Positions 56,982-64,000 of a stretch of 64,000 nucleotides of DNA are shown one piece after another. The stretch is from Ancylobacter koreensis (GTDB lineage: Bacteria; Pseudomonadota; Alphaproteobacteria; Rhizobiales; Xanthobacteraceae): NCBI RefSeq assembly GCF_023016525.1, contig NZ_JALKCG010000001.1, positions 1,302,001-1,366,000 on the forward strand, given 5' to 3'. Numbering within the stretch: position 1 is the first letter of the stretch; every line of letters starts with the position of its first letter. The translations under genes were made by a program, and so were the position numbers. Below the pieces are notes generated by a model, which was not told where the DNA came from, did no database searches, and worked only from the letters and a program-made list of their open reading frames with translations.

Positions 56982-59366
56982 ATGCCGCCTTTGCCGCGTG
57001 CGCTCGCCCGCTTTCTGTTGCTCGCCCTCCTCCTCGCCGCGCCGCTGGCTCCCTCGCCCGGATGGGCGCAGGCCCCCGCAGAACCGGCACCCGCGGCAAC
57101 CCCGGCCACCCCGCCGACTTCCTCCCCGCCCACATCCCCGACACCGGAAGCGCGTGAGAATCTGCGCGCGCTCCTCGGCACGTTGAGCGACGACACCGAG
57201 CGCGCCCGCTTCCTCGCGCAGCTCCGCGCTCTGGTGGAGGCAAGCGACGGCACGACTACGGACGCCGCCGTGCCCGCCGAGCGCAGCGACTGGCTGGCCG
57301 GCGCTACCCAGTCGCTCGGCGCCTTCTCCACCGGCGTGCTGTCGCTGGTCGCCGAGGTCGAGCAGATCCCGCAGCAGGCGCGCGAGCTCGTCGAGGGACT
57401 GTCCGATCCGCTGGTGGTCGAGCGCGTCGGCTGGGCGGTGACGATGGTGATCGCCGTTCTCGCCGCCGCGCTGCTGGCCGAATATGCCGCCAAGCGGCTG
57501 CTGGCGCGGCTGCGCCGCGCGGTCGAGGCAAGGCGGGTGCGCGGGCCGGGCATGAAGGTGCTGCTGCTCGCCCTGCGCACCGTGCTCGACATATTGCCCA
57601 TCGCCGCCTTCGCCGCCGCCGCCTTCGGCGTGCTGGCGCTGGTCGAGCTGAACTTCGTGGTGCGGCTCGCCGTCGTCACCGTGGTCAACGCCAATGTGCT
57701 GGTGCGCCTCATCCTCGTCGCGGCGCGGGCGGTGCTGACGCCCGGCGCGCCGCAATTGCGGCTGTTCCCGCTCGACGACGAGGGCGCCGCCTATGGTTAT
57801 CTCTGGGTGCGCCGCTTCGCCGCCACGATCGTCTACGGCCATTTCCTGCTCCGCGCCGCCTGGGTGCTCGGCCTCGCCTTGCCGACCTATCGCTTCCTCA
57901 CCAACGCGCTTGGCCTGTTCGTCGCCGGCATGTGCATCGTCTTCGTGCTGCAGATACGCGGCGGCGTCGCCCGGCGCCTGCGCGGCCTCGGCGCGCGGGA
58001 CGGGCGGATAGCGCGGCTGCGCGACACGGTGGCCGATTTCTGGCCGGTGCTGGTGATCGGCTATGTCGCCGCCGCCTATCTCGTCTGGGTGCTCGACGTG
58101 GACGGCGGCTTCGCCTTCCTCGCCCGGGCGACGTTGCTCACCGCGCTCACCGTCGCCATCGCCGCGCTGGCGGTGGCGCTGCTCGGCCGTGCCTTCGAGC
58201 GGCTGTTCCGGCTGAACGGCGAGATGCGCGCCAGCTTCCCGCTGCTGGAGGCGCGCGCCAACCGCTATCTGCCGGCGCTGCGCGGGGCGATGCAGGGGCT
58301 GATCGCGCTGGTCGCGGCGCTGGTGCTGCTGGAGGTCTGGGGCGCACGGCCCTTCGAATGGCTGGCCTCGGAGAGCGGGCAGGGGGCGATGGGCCGGCTC
58401 ATCTCCATCGGCGTGGTGGTTCTGGTCGGCCTCGTCGCCTGGGAGCTGTCGAGTGCCTTCGCCGACCGGCTGCGCGCCGGCAACCCCAACTCGACCCGGC
58501 TGAAGACGCTGCTGCCCTTCGTGCAAAACGCCTTCCGCGTGGTGCTGCTGACGCTGGGCGGGCTGATCCTGCTCTCGGAGATCGGCGTCAACATCGCCCC
58601 GCTGCTGGCCGGTGCCGGCGTGCTGGGCCTCGCCGTCGGCTTCGGCGCGCAGACGCTGGTGAAGGACGTCATCACCGGCGTGTTCATCCTGATGGAAGAC
58701 ACCATCTCGGTGGGCGACGTGGTGGAGGTCGGCGCCCATGCCGGCCTCGTCGAGAAGATCACCATCCGCACCGTCCACATGCGCGACTTCGACGGCAATG
58801 TGCATTCCATCCCGTTCGGCGAGGTGCAGACGGTGAAGAACATGTCGAAGGACTTCGCCTATGCCGTTGTCGACGTGCGCGTGGCCTATCGCGAGAACAT
58901 CGACGAGGCGCTGGCGCTGATGGCCGAGGTCGCCGCCGACATGGTGGCCACGGGGCCGCTGGCGGAGACCATCACCGAGCCCTTCGAGGTGGTCGGCGTC
59001 GAGGCGCTGGACCCCTCGCACATCCAGCTGCGCGGCCGCTTCAAGACCCGTCCGCTCGGCCAGTGGAACGTGCGCCGCGAGTTCTACCGCCGCATCAAGG
59101 CGGCCTTCGACGCGCGCGGCATCGAGATGCCCTATCCGCACCAGACGGTCTATCTCGGCACCGACCGCAAGGGCATGGCGCCGCCGCTGCGCGTGGTGAA
59201 CCAGAGCACTGACGCCGCCGCCGCGCCCCAGCGCGCGCGCCGCAGCGAGGCCGCCCGCGCCGCCCGCACGCCCGGCCCGATGATCGAGGAGCACCCCGGC
59301 GCCCGCGAGCGCAGCGAGGAGGACGAGGAGGCCATGCTGCCGGCCATTGAGGAACGCCGCCACTGA
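56982..59366 (+). CDS. MscS-family mechanosensitive channel with long N-terminus
   Basis: This 794-residue protein has a signal peptide (cleavage near GWAQAPA), an Ala/Pro linker, a soluble helical region (about 50-120), roughly ten membrane helices, and the MscS core: pore helix LLAGAGVLGLAVGFGAQTLVKD followed by the beta domain VGDVVEVG...VHSIPFGEV. The C-terminal tail (about 730-794) is charged. Large MscS paralogues of this kind release solutes under hypo-osmotic shock. GGAA lies just before the start. It is divergent from the DedA gene. Confidence 0.9.
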   Translation: MPPLPRALARFLLLALLLAAPLAPSPGWAQAPAEPAPAATPATPPTSSPPTSPTPEARENLRALLGTLSDDTERARFLAQLRALVEASDGTTTDAAVPAERSDWLAGATQSLGAFSTGVLSLVAEVEQIPQQARELVEGLSDPLVVERVGWAVTMVIAVLAAALLAEYAAKRLLARLRRAVEARRVRGPGMKVLLLALRTVLDILPIAAFAAAAFGVLALVELNFVVRLAVVTVVNANVLVRLILVAARAVLTPGAPQLRLFPLDDEGAAYGYLWVRRFAATIVYGHFLLRAAWVLGLALPTYRFLTNALGLFVAGMCIVFVLQIRGGVARRLRGLGARDGRIARLRDTVADFWPVLVIGYVAAAYLVWVLDVDGGFAFLARATLLTALTVAIAALAVALLGRAFERLFRLNGEMRASFPLLEARANRYLPALRGAMQGLIALVAALVLLEVWGARPFEWLASESGQGAMGRLISIGVVVLVGLVAWELSSAFADRLRAGNPNSTRLKTLLPFVQNAFRVVLLTLGGLILLSEIGVNIAPLLAGAGVLGLAVGFGAQTLVKDVITGVFILMEDTISVGDVVEVGAHAGLVEKITIRTVHMRDFDGNVHSIPFGEVQTVKNMSKDFAYAVVDVRVAYRENIDEALALMAEVAADMVATGPLAETITEPFEVVGVEALDPSHIQLRGRFKTRPLGQWNVRREFYRRIKAAFDARGIEMPYPHQTVYLGTDRKGMAPPLRVVNQSTDAAAAPQRARRSEAARAARTPGPMIEEHPGARERSEEDEEAMLPAIEERRH

Positions 59367-59391
59367 GAGCGAGGGACATTCCTGGGAGTCC

Positions 59392-59485
59392 GTCATCCCG
59401 GCCGGAGCCGAAGGCGGAGAGCCGGGATCGTCTGCGGCGTCTCGTTGCGATCCCGGACAGGGCCTGCGGTCCTTCCGGGATGACG
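59392..59485. repeat. Palindromic repeat after mscS-like gene, copy E
   Basis: GTCATCCCGGCCGGAG at the left is mirrored by CTTCCGGGATGACG at the right, with GGGATCG and CGATCCCGG inside. The left end matches that of the 36.4 kb copy nearly base for base. Confidence 0.6.
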
Positions 59486-59581
59486 TGGCTGGAGGGTGGG
59501 CGCTAACCATAGTCGGCATTCGCGACGCATTCCGCCCGCTCCGGTAGCCGGGGAGGATTGAGCGCGGGCGGCAAAGCCGCG

Positions 59582-60610
59582 ATGATGCCGCCTCCCCGTT
59601 CCCCGGCTGCCGTGGAGCCTCGCCCCCTCATGCTCAGCCGCCTGCTGCGACATCCCGTGCTCCTGATCGTGGGGACGGTGGTCGGCCTGTTCGCCCTCTA
59701 CGAGATCAGCGTGCGCTTCGTCGCCTATACGGGCGACGCCTATGTGATGAGCGACATCGTGGTCATCTCCTCGGAGATCGAGGGGCCGGTCTCGCGCCTC
59801 GCGGTGCAGAACAACCAGTCGGTGGCGGCGAACCAGCTCCTGTTCGAGATCGAGCGCACGCCCTATGCGCTGAAGGCGCAGGAGGCGCAGGCCGCGCTGG
59901 CGCAGGCGAAGGCCGACCTCGACCTCGCCAATGACGAGGTGGCCGCTGCCCGCGCCAACCTCACCTCCGCCCTCGCCGTGCAGACCAATGCCCAGGACCA
60001 GCTCAACCGCGTGAAGACGCTGGAGAAGGAGGGCTATTCGCCCGAGGCGACGCTCGACATCGCCACCCGCGACGTCGCCACCGCCGGCGCCAATGTCGCG
60101 GCGGCGGAGGCGCAGCTCAGCGTCGCCACCCGCCGCGTGGCGGTGGCCGGCGCGGTCATCGGCTCGGCTGAGGCCGCGCTCGGCAAGGCGCAGTACGACC
60201 TCTCCAAGACGGTGATGAGCGCGCCCGAGGCCGGCCGCATCACCCCCTTCACCGTCCGGCAGGGCGACTATCTGCGCACCGGCACGCCGGTGCTCGCCAT
60301 CGTCACCGACCGCCGCCGCCGCGTCGTGGCGAATGTGAGCGAACGCCATCTCGCCCGCATCCGCATCGGCCAGCGCGTGCTGCTGACGCTCGGTTCGGAC
60401 CCGTGGGCGGTGCATCTGGGCCGCGTGAGCGGCATTGCCGGGGGCGTCTCGCGCTCGCCGGACAATCCGCAGGTCGTGCCCTATGTCGAGCCGACCACCG
60501 ACTGGGTGCGCCTGCCCCGGCGCTTCCCCGTCGAGGTGACGCTGGACGACTGGCCGGAGGGTCTCGGCCTGTTCAACGGCGCCGACGCCCGCGTGCTGAT
60601 CCGGTTCTAG
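59582..60610 (+). CDS. HlyD-family membrane fusion protein (EmrA/AaeA-like)
   Basis: This 342-residue periplasmic adaptor has one N-terminal membrane helix (about 30-50), a lipoyl half-motif (VISSEIEGPVSRLAVQNNQSV), a long alpha-hairpin of Ala-rich heptads (about 85-200), and the second lipoyl/beta-barrel part (MSAPEAGRITPFTVRQGDYL). It should link the FUSC permease encoded two bases later to an outer-membrane channel. The exact start is uncertain: ATG 59582 is used, but a TTG at 59558 beside GGGAGG and an ATG at 59630 are alternatives. No outer-membrane factor gene is adjacent. Confidence 0.85.
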   Translation: MMPPPRSPAAVEPRPLMLSRLLRHPVLLIVGTVVGLFALYEISVRFVAYTGDAYVMSDIVVISSEIEGPVSRLAVQNNQSVAANQLLFEIERTPYALKAQEAQAALAQAKADLDLANDEVAAARANLTSALAVQTNAQDQLNRVKTLEKEGYSPEATLDIATRDVATAGANVAAAEAQLSVATRRVAVAGAVIGSAEAALGKAQYDLSKTVMSAPEAGRITPFTVRQGDYLRTGTPVLAIVTDRRRRVVANVSERHLARIRIGQRVLLTLGSDPWAVHLGRVSGIAGGVSRSPDNPQVVPYVEPTTDWVRLPRRFPVEVTLDDWPEGLGLFNGADARVLIRF

Positions 60611-60612
60611 CC

Positions 60613-61629
60613 ATGGCGGAGGCGCAGGCGGCACCGGCGGGCATCAGCGACATCGACCGTCAGGCCTTCGCCACCGCCTGCGGCGTGCTCGCCGCCGTTT
60701 CCATCGCGCTTCTCATGGGGCTGCAGGAACCCTACTGGGCGGCGCTGAGCGTGATGATCATCGCCAATGTCGACCGCGAGGCGCTGTTCACCAAGGGCGT
60801 GCTGCGCGTCACCGGCACCTTCGTCGGCGTGCTCGGGGGCTATTACATCGGCCAGTGGGCCGAGGGCTTCGCGGCGATGCAGCTCGCCCTCGTGACCATC
60901 GCCGCCGCCGTCGGCACCTATGGCCGGCAGCGCAGCGCCTATGGCTATGCCTGGTTCTACGGCGCGCTCACCTTCATGCTGGTGCTGCTCTACACCATGA
61001 CGCAGCCCGCCCAGCTCTACGGCTTCGCGCATTACCGCTGCTACGAGATCGTCATCGGCGTCGTGTGCGCCACGCTGGCGAGCTGGGCGCTGGGGCCCAA
61101 CGCCGGCGAGCTGCACGCCCGGCTGAAGGCGCAGGCCGCCGCCACCAGCGCGCTGAACGCCGAGCACCAGGCGCTGATCGCCGGGCTGGGCGCCTTCACC
61201 ATCGTGATCATCTGGTTGCTGTTCGACCTGCCGCAGCTGCCGCAGGTGCTGATCTCCAGCCTGATCGTGATCGACAGCGACCCGATCGCCACCCGCCATC
61301 GCGGCGCGCAGCGCATCTTCGGCTGCATCATCGGCGGCACGGTGGGGCTTATCGTCATCTTCATCGACGCCACGCATATCTGGTGGTGGGCTGCGATGCT
61401 GTTCCTCGGCGTGTTCTCCTTCGCCCGCATCCATCTGGGCACGTCGGCGCAGGCCTATATCGGCACGCAGTCGGCCATCGCCTATCTGGTGACGCTGGTC
61501 GGCGCCGGTCCGCCGACCTCGCTCTACCCGCCCGTCGAGCGGCTGGTGGGCATCGTCATCGGGGTGAGCCTCATGACCGTGCTGGTCTGGGCGTTCAATC
61601 CGCCCAAAGCCGCCGCCAGCGCAACCTGA
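60613..61629 (+). CDS. FUSC-family aromatic-acid-type efflux permease
   Basis: This 338-residue membrane protein has two sets of helices (about 18-150 and 185-325) and belongs to the FUSC/AaeB-like group, with the motif LMGLQEPYWAALSVMI near the N-terminus. It is half the length of AaeB (about 650 residues) and lacks the large central cytoplasmic domain. With the HlyD gene two bases upstream it probably forms an aromatic-carboxylate or drug efflux unit; the substrate is unknown. The small DUF1656 helper of AaeX type is not seen. Confidence 0.85.
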   Translation: MAEAQAAPAGISDIDRQAFATACGVLAAVSIALLMGLQEPYWAALSVMIIANVDREALFTKGVLRVTGTFVGVLGGYYIGQWAEGFAAMQLALVTIAAAVGTYGRQRSAYGYAWFYGALTFMLVLLYTMTQPAQLYGFAHYRCYEIVIGVVCATLASWALGPNAGELHARLKAQAAATSALNAEHQALIAGLGAFTIVIIWLLFDLPQLPQVLISSLIVIDSDPIATRHRGAQRIFGCIIGGTVGLIVIFIDATHIWWWAAMLFLGVFSFARIHLGTSAQAYIGTQSAIAYLVTLVGAGPPTSLYPPVERLVGIVIGVSLMTVLVWAFNPPKAAASAT

Positions 61630-61965
61630 TCATTCCCCGGCGCGCGGCGGGGCGATCTCGTCGAGCAGCGCGCCGAGGTCCGCCCCGCGCGGCACGGTGC
61701 GCCAATGGCCGGGCCGGCCGGCGGGGATCACCACTGCGGCGTTCTTCGGGCAGATGTCGAGGCAGGGAACTTCGACGACGGCGACGCGGGCGCCCTTGCG
61801 GCGCGGCTTCTTCATCGGCCTGCCGCCTTCGCGCCGGGCGATCTCGGCCCGCAGCGCCTTGGCGAGCGGCGCTTCGCCGTCGGGGCCGAAGCCGCCGTCC
61901 AGCTTCTTCGCGCATTTGCGGCAGACGAGGACCACGTCGGTCCAGTCGGAACGTATCGGCTTCAT
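61630..61965 (-). CDS. Thioredoxin-like [2Fe-2S] ferredoxin-domain protein
   Basis: The 111-residue protein has LVCRKCAKKL near the N-terminus and VEVPCLDICPKNAA near residue 68-81, giving the C-x2-C ... C-x3-C pattern of thioredoxin-fold 2Fe-2S ferredoxins as in NuoE-like domains. A basic insert (MKKPRRKGA) precedes the second pair. It is short and has no enzyme partner nearby. A single-electron carrier or iron-sulfur regulator role is possible. The start ATG 61965 with AGGACG upstream is chosen over an upstream extension. Confidence 0.7.
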   Translation of the reverse strand: MKPIRSDWTDVVLVCRKCAKKLDGGFGPDGEAPLAKALRAEIARREGGRPMKKPRRKGARVAVVEVPCLDICPKNAAVVIPAGRPGHWRTVPRGADLGALLDEIAPPRAGE

Positions 61966-62106
61966 CGGCGGGGGCGTCCTTTGGCGCTGCATGTGGCATC
62001 GCCGGGGCGCTTTGTCGATGCGGGAGCCGGCCGGGAAGCGTAAGGTCGCTGTGTCGAGGGGGCAGAACGACACCTCGACCGGCGGCTTCCCGGCCGGCGA
62101 CGGGGC

Positions 62107-64000
62107 TCACTCCGCGGGAAGAGACGCGGGGTGGGCCTCGCCGTGCTGGCGAAGGGCTCGGTTGCCCGTGAGCCTGCGCAGCAGCACGTAGAAGACGGGC
62201 GTGAGGAACAGCCCGAAGAAGGTGACGCCGATCATGCCGGAGAACACCGCCACGCCCATGGCGTGGCGCATCTCGGCGCCCGCGCCGGTGGAGAGCACCA
62301 GCGGCAGCACGCCCATGATGAAGGCGAAGGACGTCATCAGGATCGGCCGCAGACGCAGCCGGCTCGCCTCGATCGCCGCCTCCACCGGGTTGCGCCCGGC
62401 GAATTCCAGCTCGCGGGCGAATTCCACGATCAGGATCGCGTTCTTCGCCGACAGGCCGACCAGCACGACGAGGCCGATCTGGGTGAAGATGTTGTTGTCG
62501 CCCCCGCCCATCCACACGCCGAACAGCGCCGCCAGCAGGCCCATGGGCACGATCATGATGATCGCGATGGGCAGTGTCAGGCTCTCATACTGGGCCGCCA
62601 GCACGAGGAAGACGAGCAGGATGGACAGCGGGAACACCAGCACCGCCGAATTGCCGGCAAGGATCTCCTGATAGGTCAGGTCGGTCCATTCGTAGTCGAA
62701 GCCGGGCGGCAGCACTTCTGCAGCGATCCGCATCGCCGCCTCCTGCGCCTGGCCGGACGAATAGCCCGGCGCCGGGCCGGCATTGATGTCGGCGGTGAGG
62801 AAGCCGTTGTAGCGCTGGGCGCGCTCCGGCCCCGCCGTCGTCTCGACCTTCAGCAGCGCGGCGAGCGGGATCATCTCGCCGCTGTCCGAGCGCACCTTCA
62901 GCTTGCCGATGTCCTCGGGCCGGGCGCGGTAGGGCGCGTCCGCCTGCACACGCACCGAGTAGGTACGGCCGAACTTGTTGAAGTCGTTGACGTAGAGCGA
63001 GCCGAGATAGACCTGCAGCGTCTCGAACACCGCGCGGATCGGCACGCCGAGCTGGCGGGCCTTGGTGCGGTCCACATCGGCGAAGATCTGCGGCACGTTG
63101 ATCTGGAAGGTGGAGAACTGCCCGGTCAGCTCCGGCGCCGCCATGGCCTTGGCCATGAAGGCGTTCGTCACCTCGGCCAGCGCCTCGTAGCCGCGGCCAG
63201 CCCGATCCTCGATCTGCAGCTTGAAGCCGCCGACGACGCCGAGGCCCTGCACCGGCGGGGGCGGGAACATGACGATGTAGGCGTCCTTGATCACCCCGTA
63301 TTTCTGGTTCAGCGAGGCGGCGATGGCGGCCGCGCTGAGCTCGGGCGACTTGCGCTCCTCGAAGGGGTCGAGCACCGAGAAGACGATGCCGGCGCTCGAC
63401 GAGTTGGAGAAGCCGGCGATCGAGAGGCCGGGGAAGGCGACGGCGCTGGAGACGCCCGGCTCGGCGAGGGTGATCTCGCTCATGCGGCGGATCACGTCTT
63501 CCGTGCGGTCGAGCGTGGCGCCGTCCGGGAGCTGGGCGAAGCCGACCAGATACTGCTTGTCCTGCGCCGGCACGAAGCCGGACGGCACGGCCTGGAACAG
63601 CCACCAGGTGGCGCCGAGCATGACGGCGTAGAACACCATCACGACGCTCTTGACCTTCAGCGTGCCGCGCACGCCGCCGCCATAGCCGCGCGAGCCGCGC
63701 GCAAACACCCAGTTGAAGCCGCGGAAGAACCAGCCGAACAACGCGTTGATCGCCCGCTGGAGCATGTCGGGCTTGGCGTCGTGGCCGCGCAGCAGCAGCG
63801 CCGCCAGCGCCGGCGACAGGGTCAGCGAGTTGATCGCCGAGATCACCGTCGAGATGGCGATGGTGAGCGCGAACTGCCGGTAGAACTGGCCGGACAGGCC
63901 CGAGATGAACGCCAGCGGCACGAACACCGCCACCAGCACCAGCGCGATGGCGATGATCGGCCCCGACACCTCGGCCATCGCCTGATAGGCGGCGGCGCGC
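62107..64000 (-). CDS. RND multidrug efflux permease (HAE1), C-terminal part
   Basis: The visible 631 codons are the C-terminal two-thirds of an AcrB/MexF-type inner-membrane pump; the gene starts beyond the right edge. The open frame is continuous to base 64000 (AAYQAMAEVSGPIIAIALVL), covering membrane helices 5-12, the second periplasmic porter domain (SSAGIVFSVLDPFEERKS, ETLQVYLGSLYVNDF) and the final helices ending in NRALRQHGEAH. It exports hydrophobic compounds with proton antiport. The adaptor should lie just past the window end. No outer-membrane factor gene follows. Confidence 0.92.
   Translation of the reverse strand, partial: RAAAYQAMAEVSGPIIAIALVLVAVFVPLAFISGLSGQFYRQFALTIAISTVISAINSLTLSPALAALLLRGHDAKPDMLQRAINALFGWFFRGFNWVFARGSRGYGGGVRGTLKVKSVVMVFYAVMLGATWWLFQAVPSGFVPAQDKQYLVGFAQLPDGATLDRTEDVIRRMSEITLAEPGVSSAVAFPGLSIAGFSNSSSAGIVFSVLDPFEERKSPELSAAAIAASLNQKYGVIKDAYIVMFPPPPVQGLGVVGGFKLQIEDRAGRGYEALAEVTNAFMAKAMAAPELTGQFSTFQINVPQIFADVDRTKARQLGVPIRAVFETLQVYLGSLYVNDFNKFGRTYSVRVQADAPYRARPEDIGKLKVRSDSGEMIPLAALLKVETTAGPERAQRYNGFLTADINAGPAPGYSSGQAQEAAMRIAAEVLPPGFDYEWTDLTYQEILAGNSAVLVFPLSILLVFLVLAAQYESLTLPIAIIMIVPMGLLAALFGVWMGGGDNNIFTQIGLVVLVGLSAKNAILIVEFARELEFAGRNPVEAAIEASRLRLRPILMTSFAFIMGVLPLVLSTGAGAEMRHAMGVAVFSGMIGVTFFGLFLTPVFYVLLRRLTGNRALRQHGEAHPASLPAE

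Noticed and set aside
56898-59519. An 873-codon minus-strand open frame antisense to the MscS-like gene
   Set aside because: The plus strand carries a clear channel protein with pore motif; the antisense frame has a shadow-type composition and no recognisable fold.

Overview
The window is high-GC, densely packed chromosomal DNA of an alphaproteobacterium. The order Hyphomicrobiales (Rhizobiales), and a facultative autotroph of the Xanthobacter/Ancylobacter/Starkeya type within it, fits best. This is inferred from a red-type (form IC) RuBisCO operon in the order cbbFPTALSXE with divergent cbbR, the eukaryotic-type glutamine synthetase GlnII with its rhizobial DUF2735 companion, the rpmH-rnpA-yidC-engB block, and a choline-O-sulfate locus. 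No 16S rRNA gene is present to fix the genus.

Layout. 1-5 kb: a small helix-turn-helix gene, a zinc alcohol dehydrogenase, then the housekeeping run rpmH-rnpA-yidC-engB on the minus strand. 5.4-8.3 kb: a membrane histidine kinase whose stop overlaps the start of a secreted glycoside-hydrolase-like protein. 8.5-15.2 kb: a tRNA-Arg(ACG) followed by an accessory stretch with an IS3-type transposase remnant, an AraC fragment, two alpha/beta hydrolases, a damaged MFS gene, a PEBP protein, a PEP-mutase/isocitrate-lyase-family enzyme, a GlxA-type regulator and a broken ImmA/IrrE peptidase. This looks like an eroding island. 15.2-20.3 kb: an orphan membrane protein, a methyltransferase, and a 992-residue three-module glycosyltransferase. 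20.3-23.6 kb: a bicupin oxalate decarboxylase, a DUF1275 membrane protein and lrgAB.

23.7-31.9 kb is a sulfur-handling region. It holds choline sulfatase (betC), the choline-binding protein choX and their LysR regulator. A YeiH-type anion exporter with its own LysR gene follows, and then a divergent persulfide-detoxification operon (DUF2892, Blh dioxygenase, BigR repressor, two YeeE/YedE half-transporters). Two clear DNA dyads sit in the divergent yeiH/blh promoter region, and blh appears to start at a CTG codon. 32-36.3 kb: an APC permease, glutaminase, the DUF2735 gene and glnII, with a sigma-54 promoter match and a strong terminator. 36.8-43.3 kb (minus strand): cardiolipin synthase and an ATPase-Hsp20-Lon stress cluster. 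43.6-44.7 kb: a DUF2778 L,D-transpeptidase-like protein.

44.7-55 kb is the Calvin-Benson operon: regulator CbbR, FBPase, phosphoribulokinase, transketolase, aldolase, RuBisCO large and small subunits, the CbbX activase and ribulose-phosphate epimerase. Together these cover RuBP regeneration, carboxylation and rescue of inhibited enzyme. Members of a dispersed palindromic repeat family lie between cbbL and cbbS and between cbbX and cbbE, and two strong hairpins, one with a T-run, separate cbbS from cbbX. 55-64 kb: envelope and transport genes (a membrane-anchored protein, DedA, an MscS-type channel, an HlyD/FUSC efflux pair, a 2Fe-2S ferredoxin-like protein) and the 3' part of an RND pump running off the window end.

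No CRISPR array, prophage or rRNA operon was seen. Most of the window is ordinary conserved biology. The least expected signals are the repeat inside cbbLS, the CTG start and paired operators of the persulfide locus, the kinase-hydrolase coupling, and the three-module glycosyltransferase.
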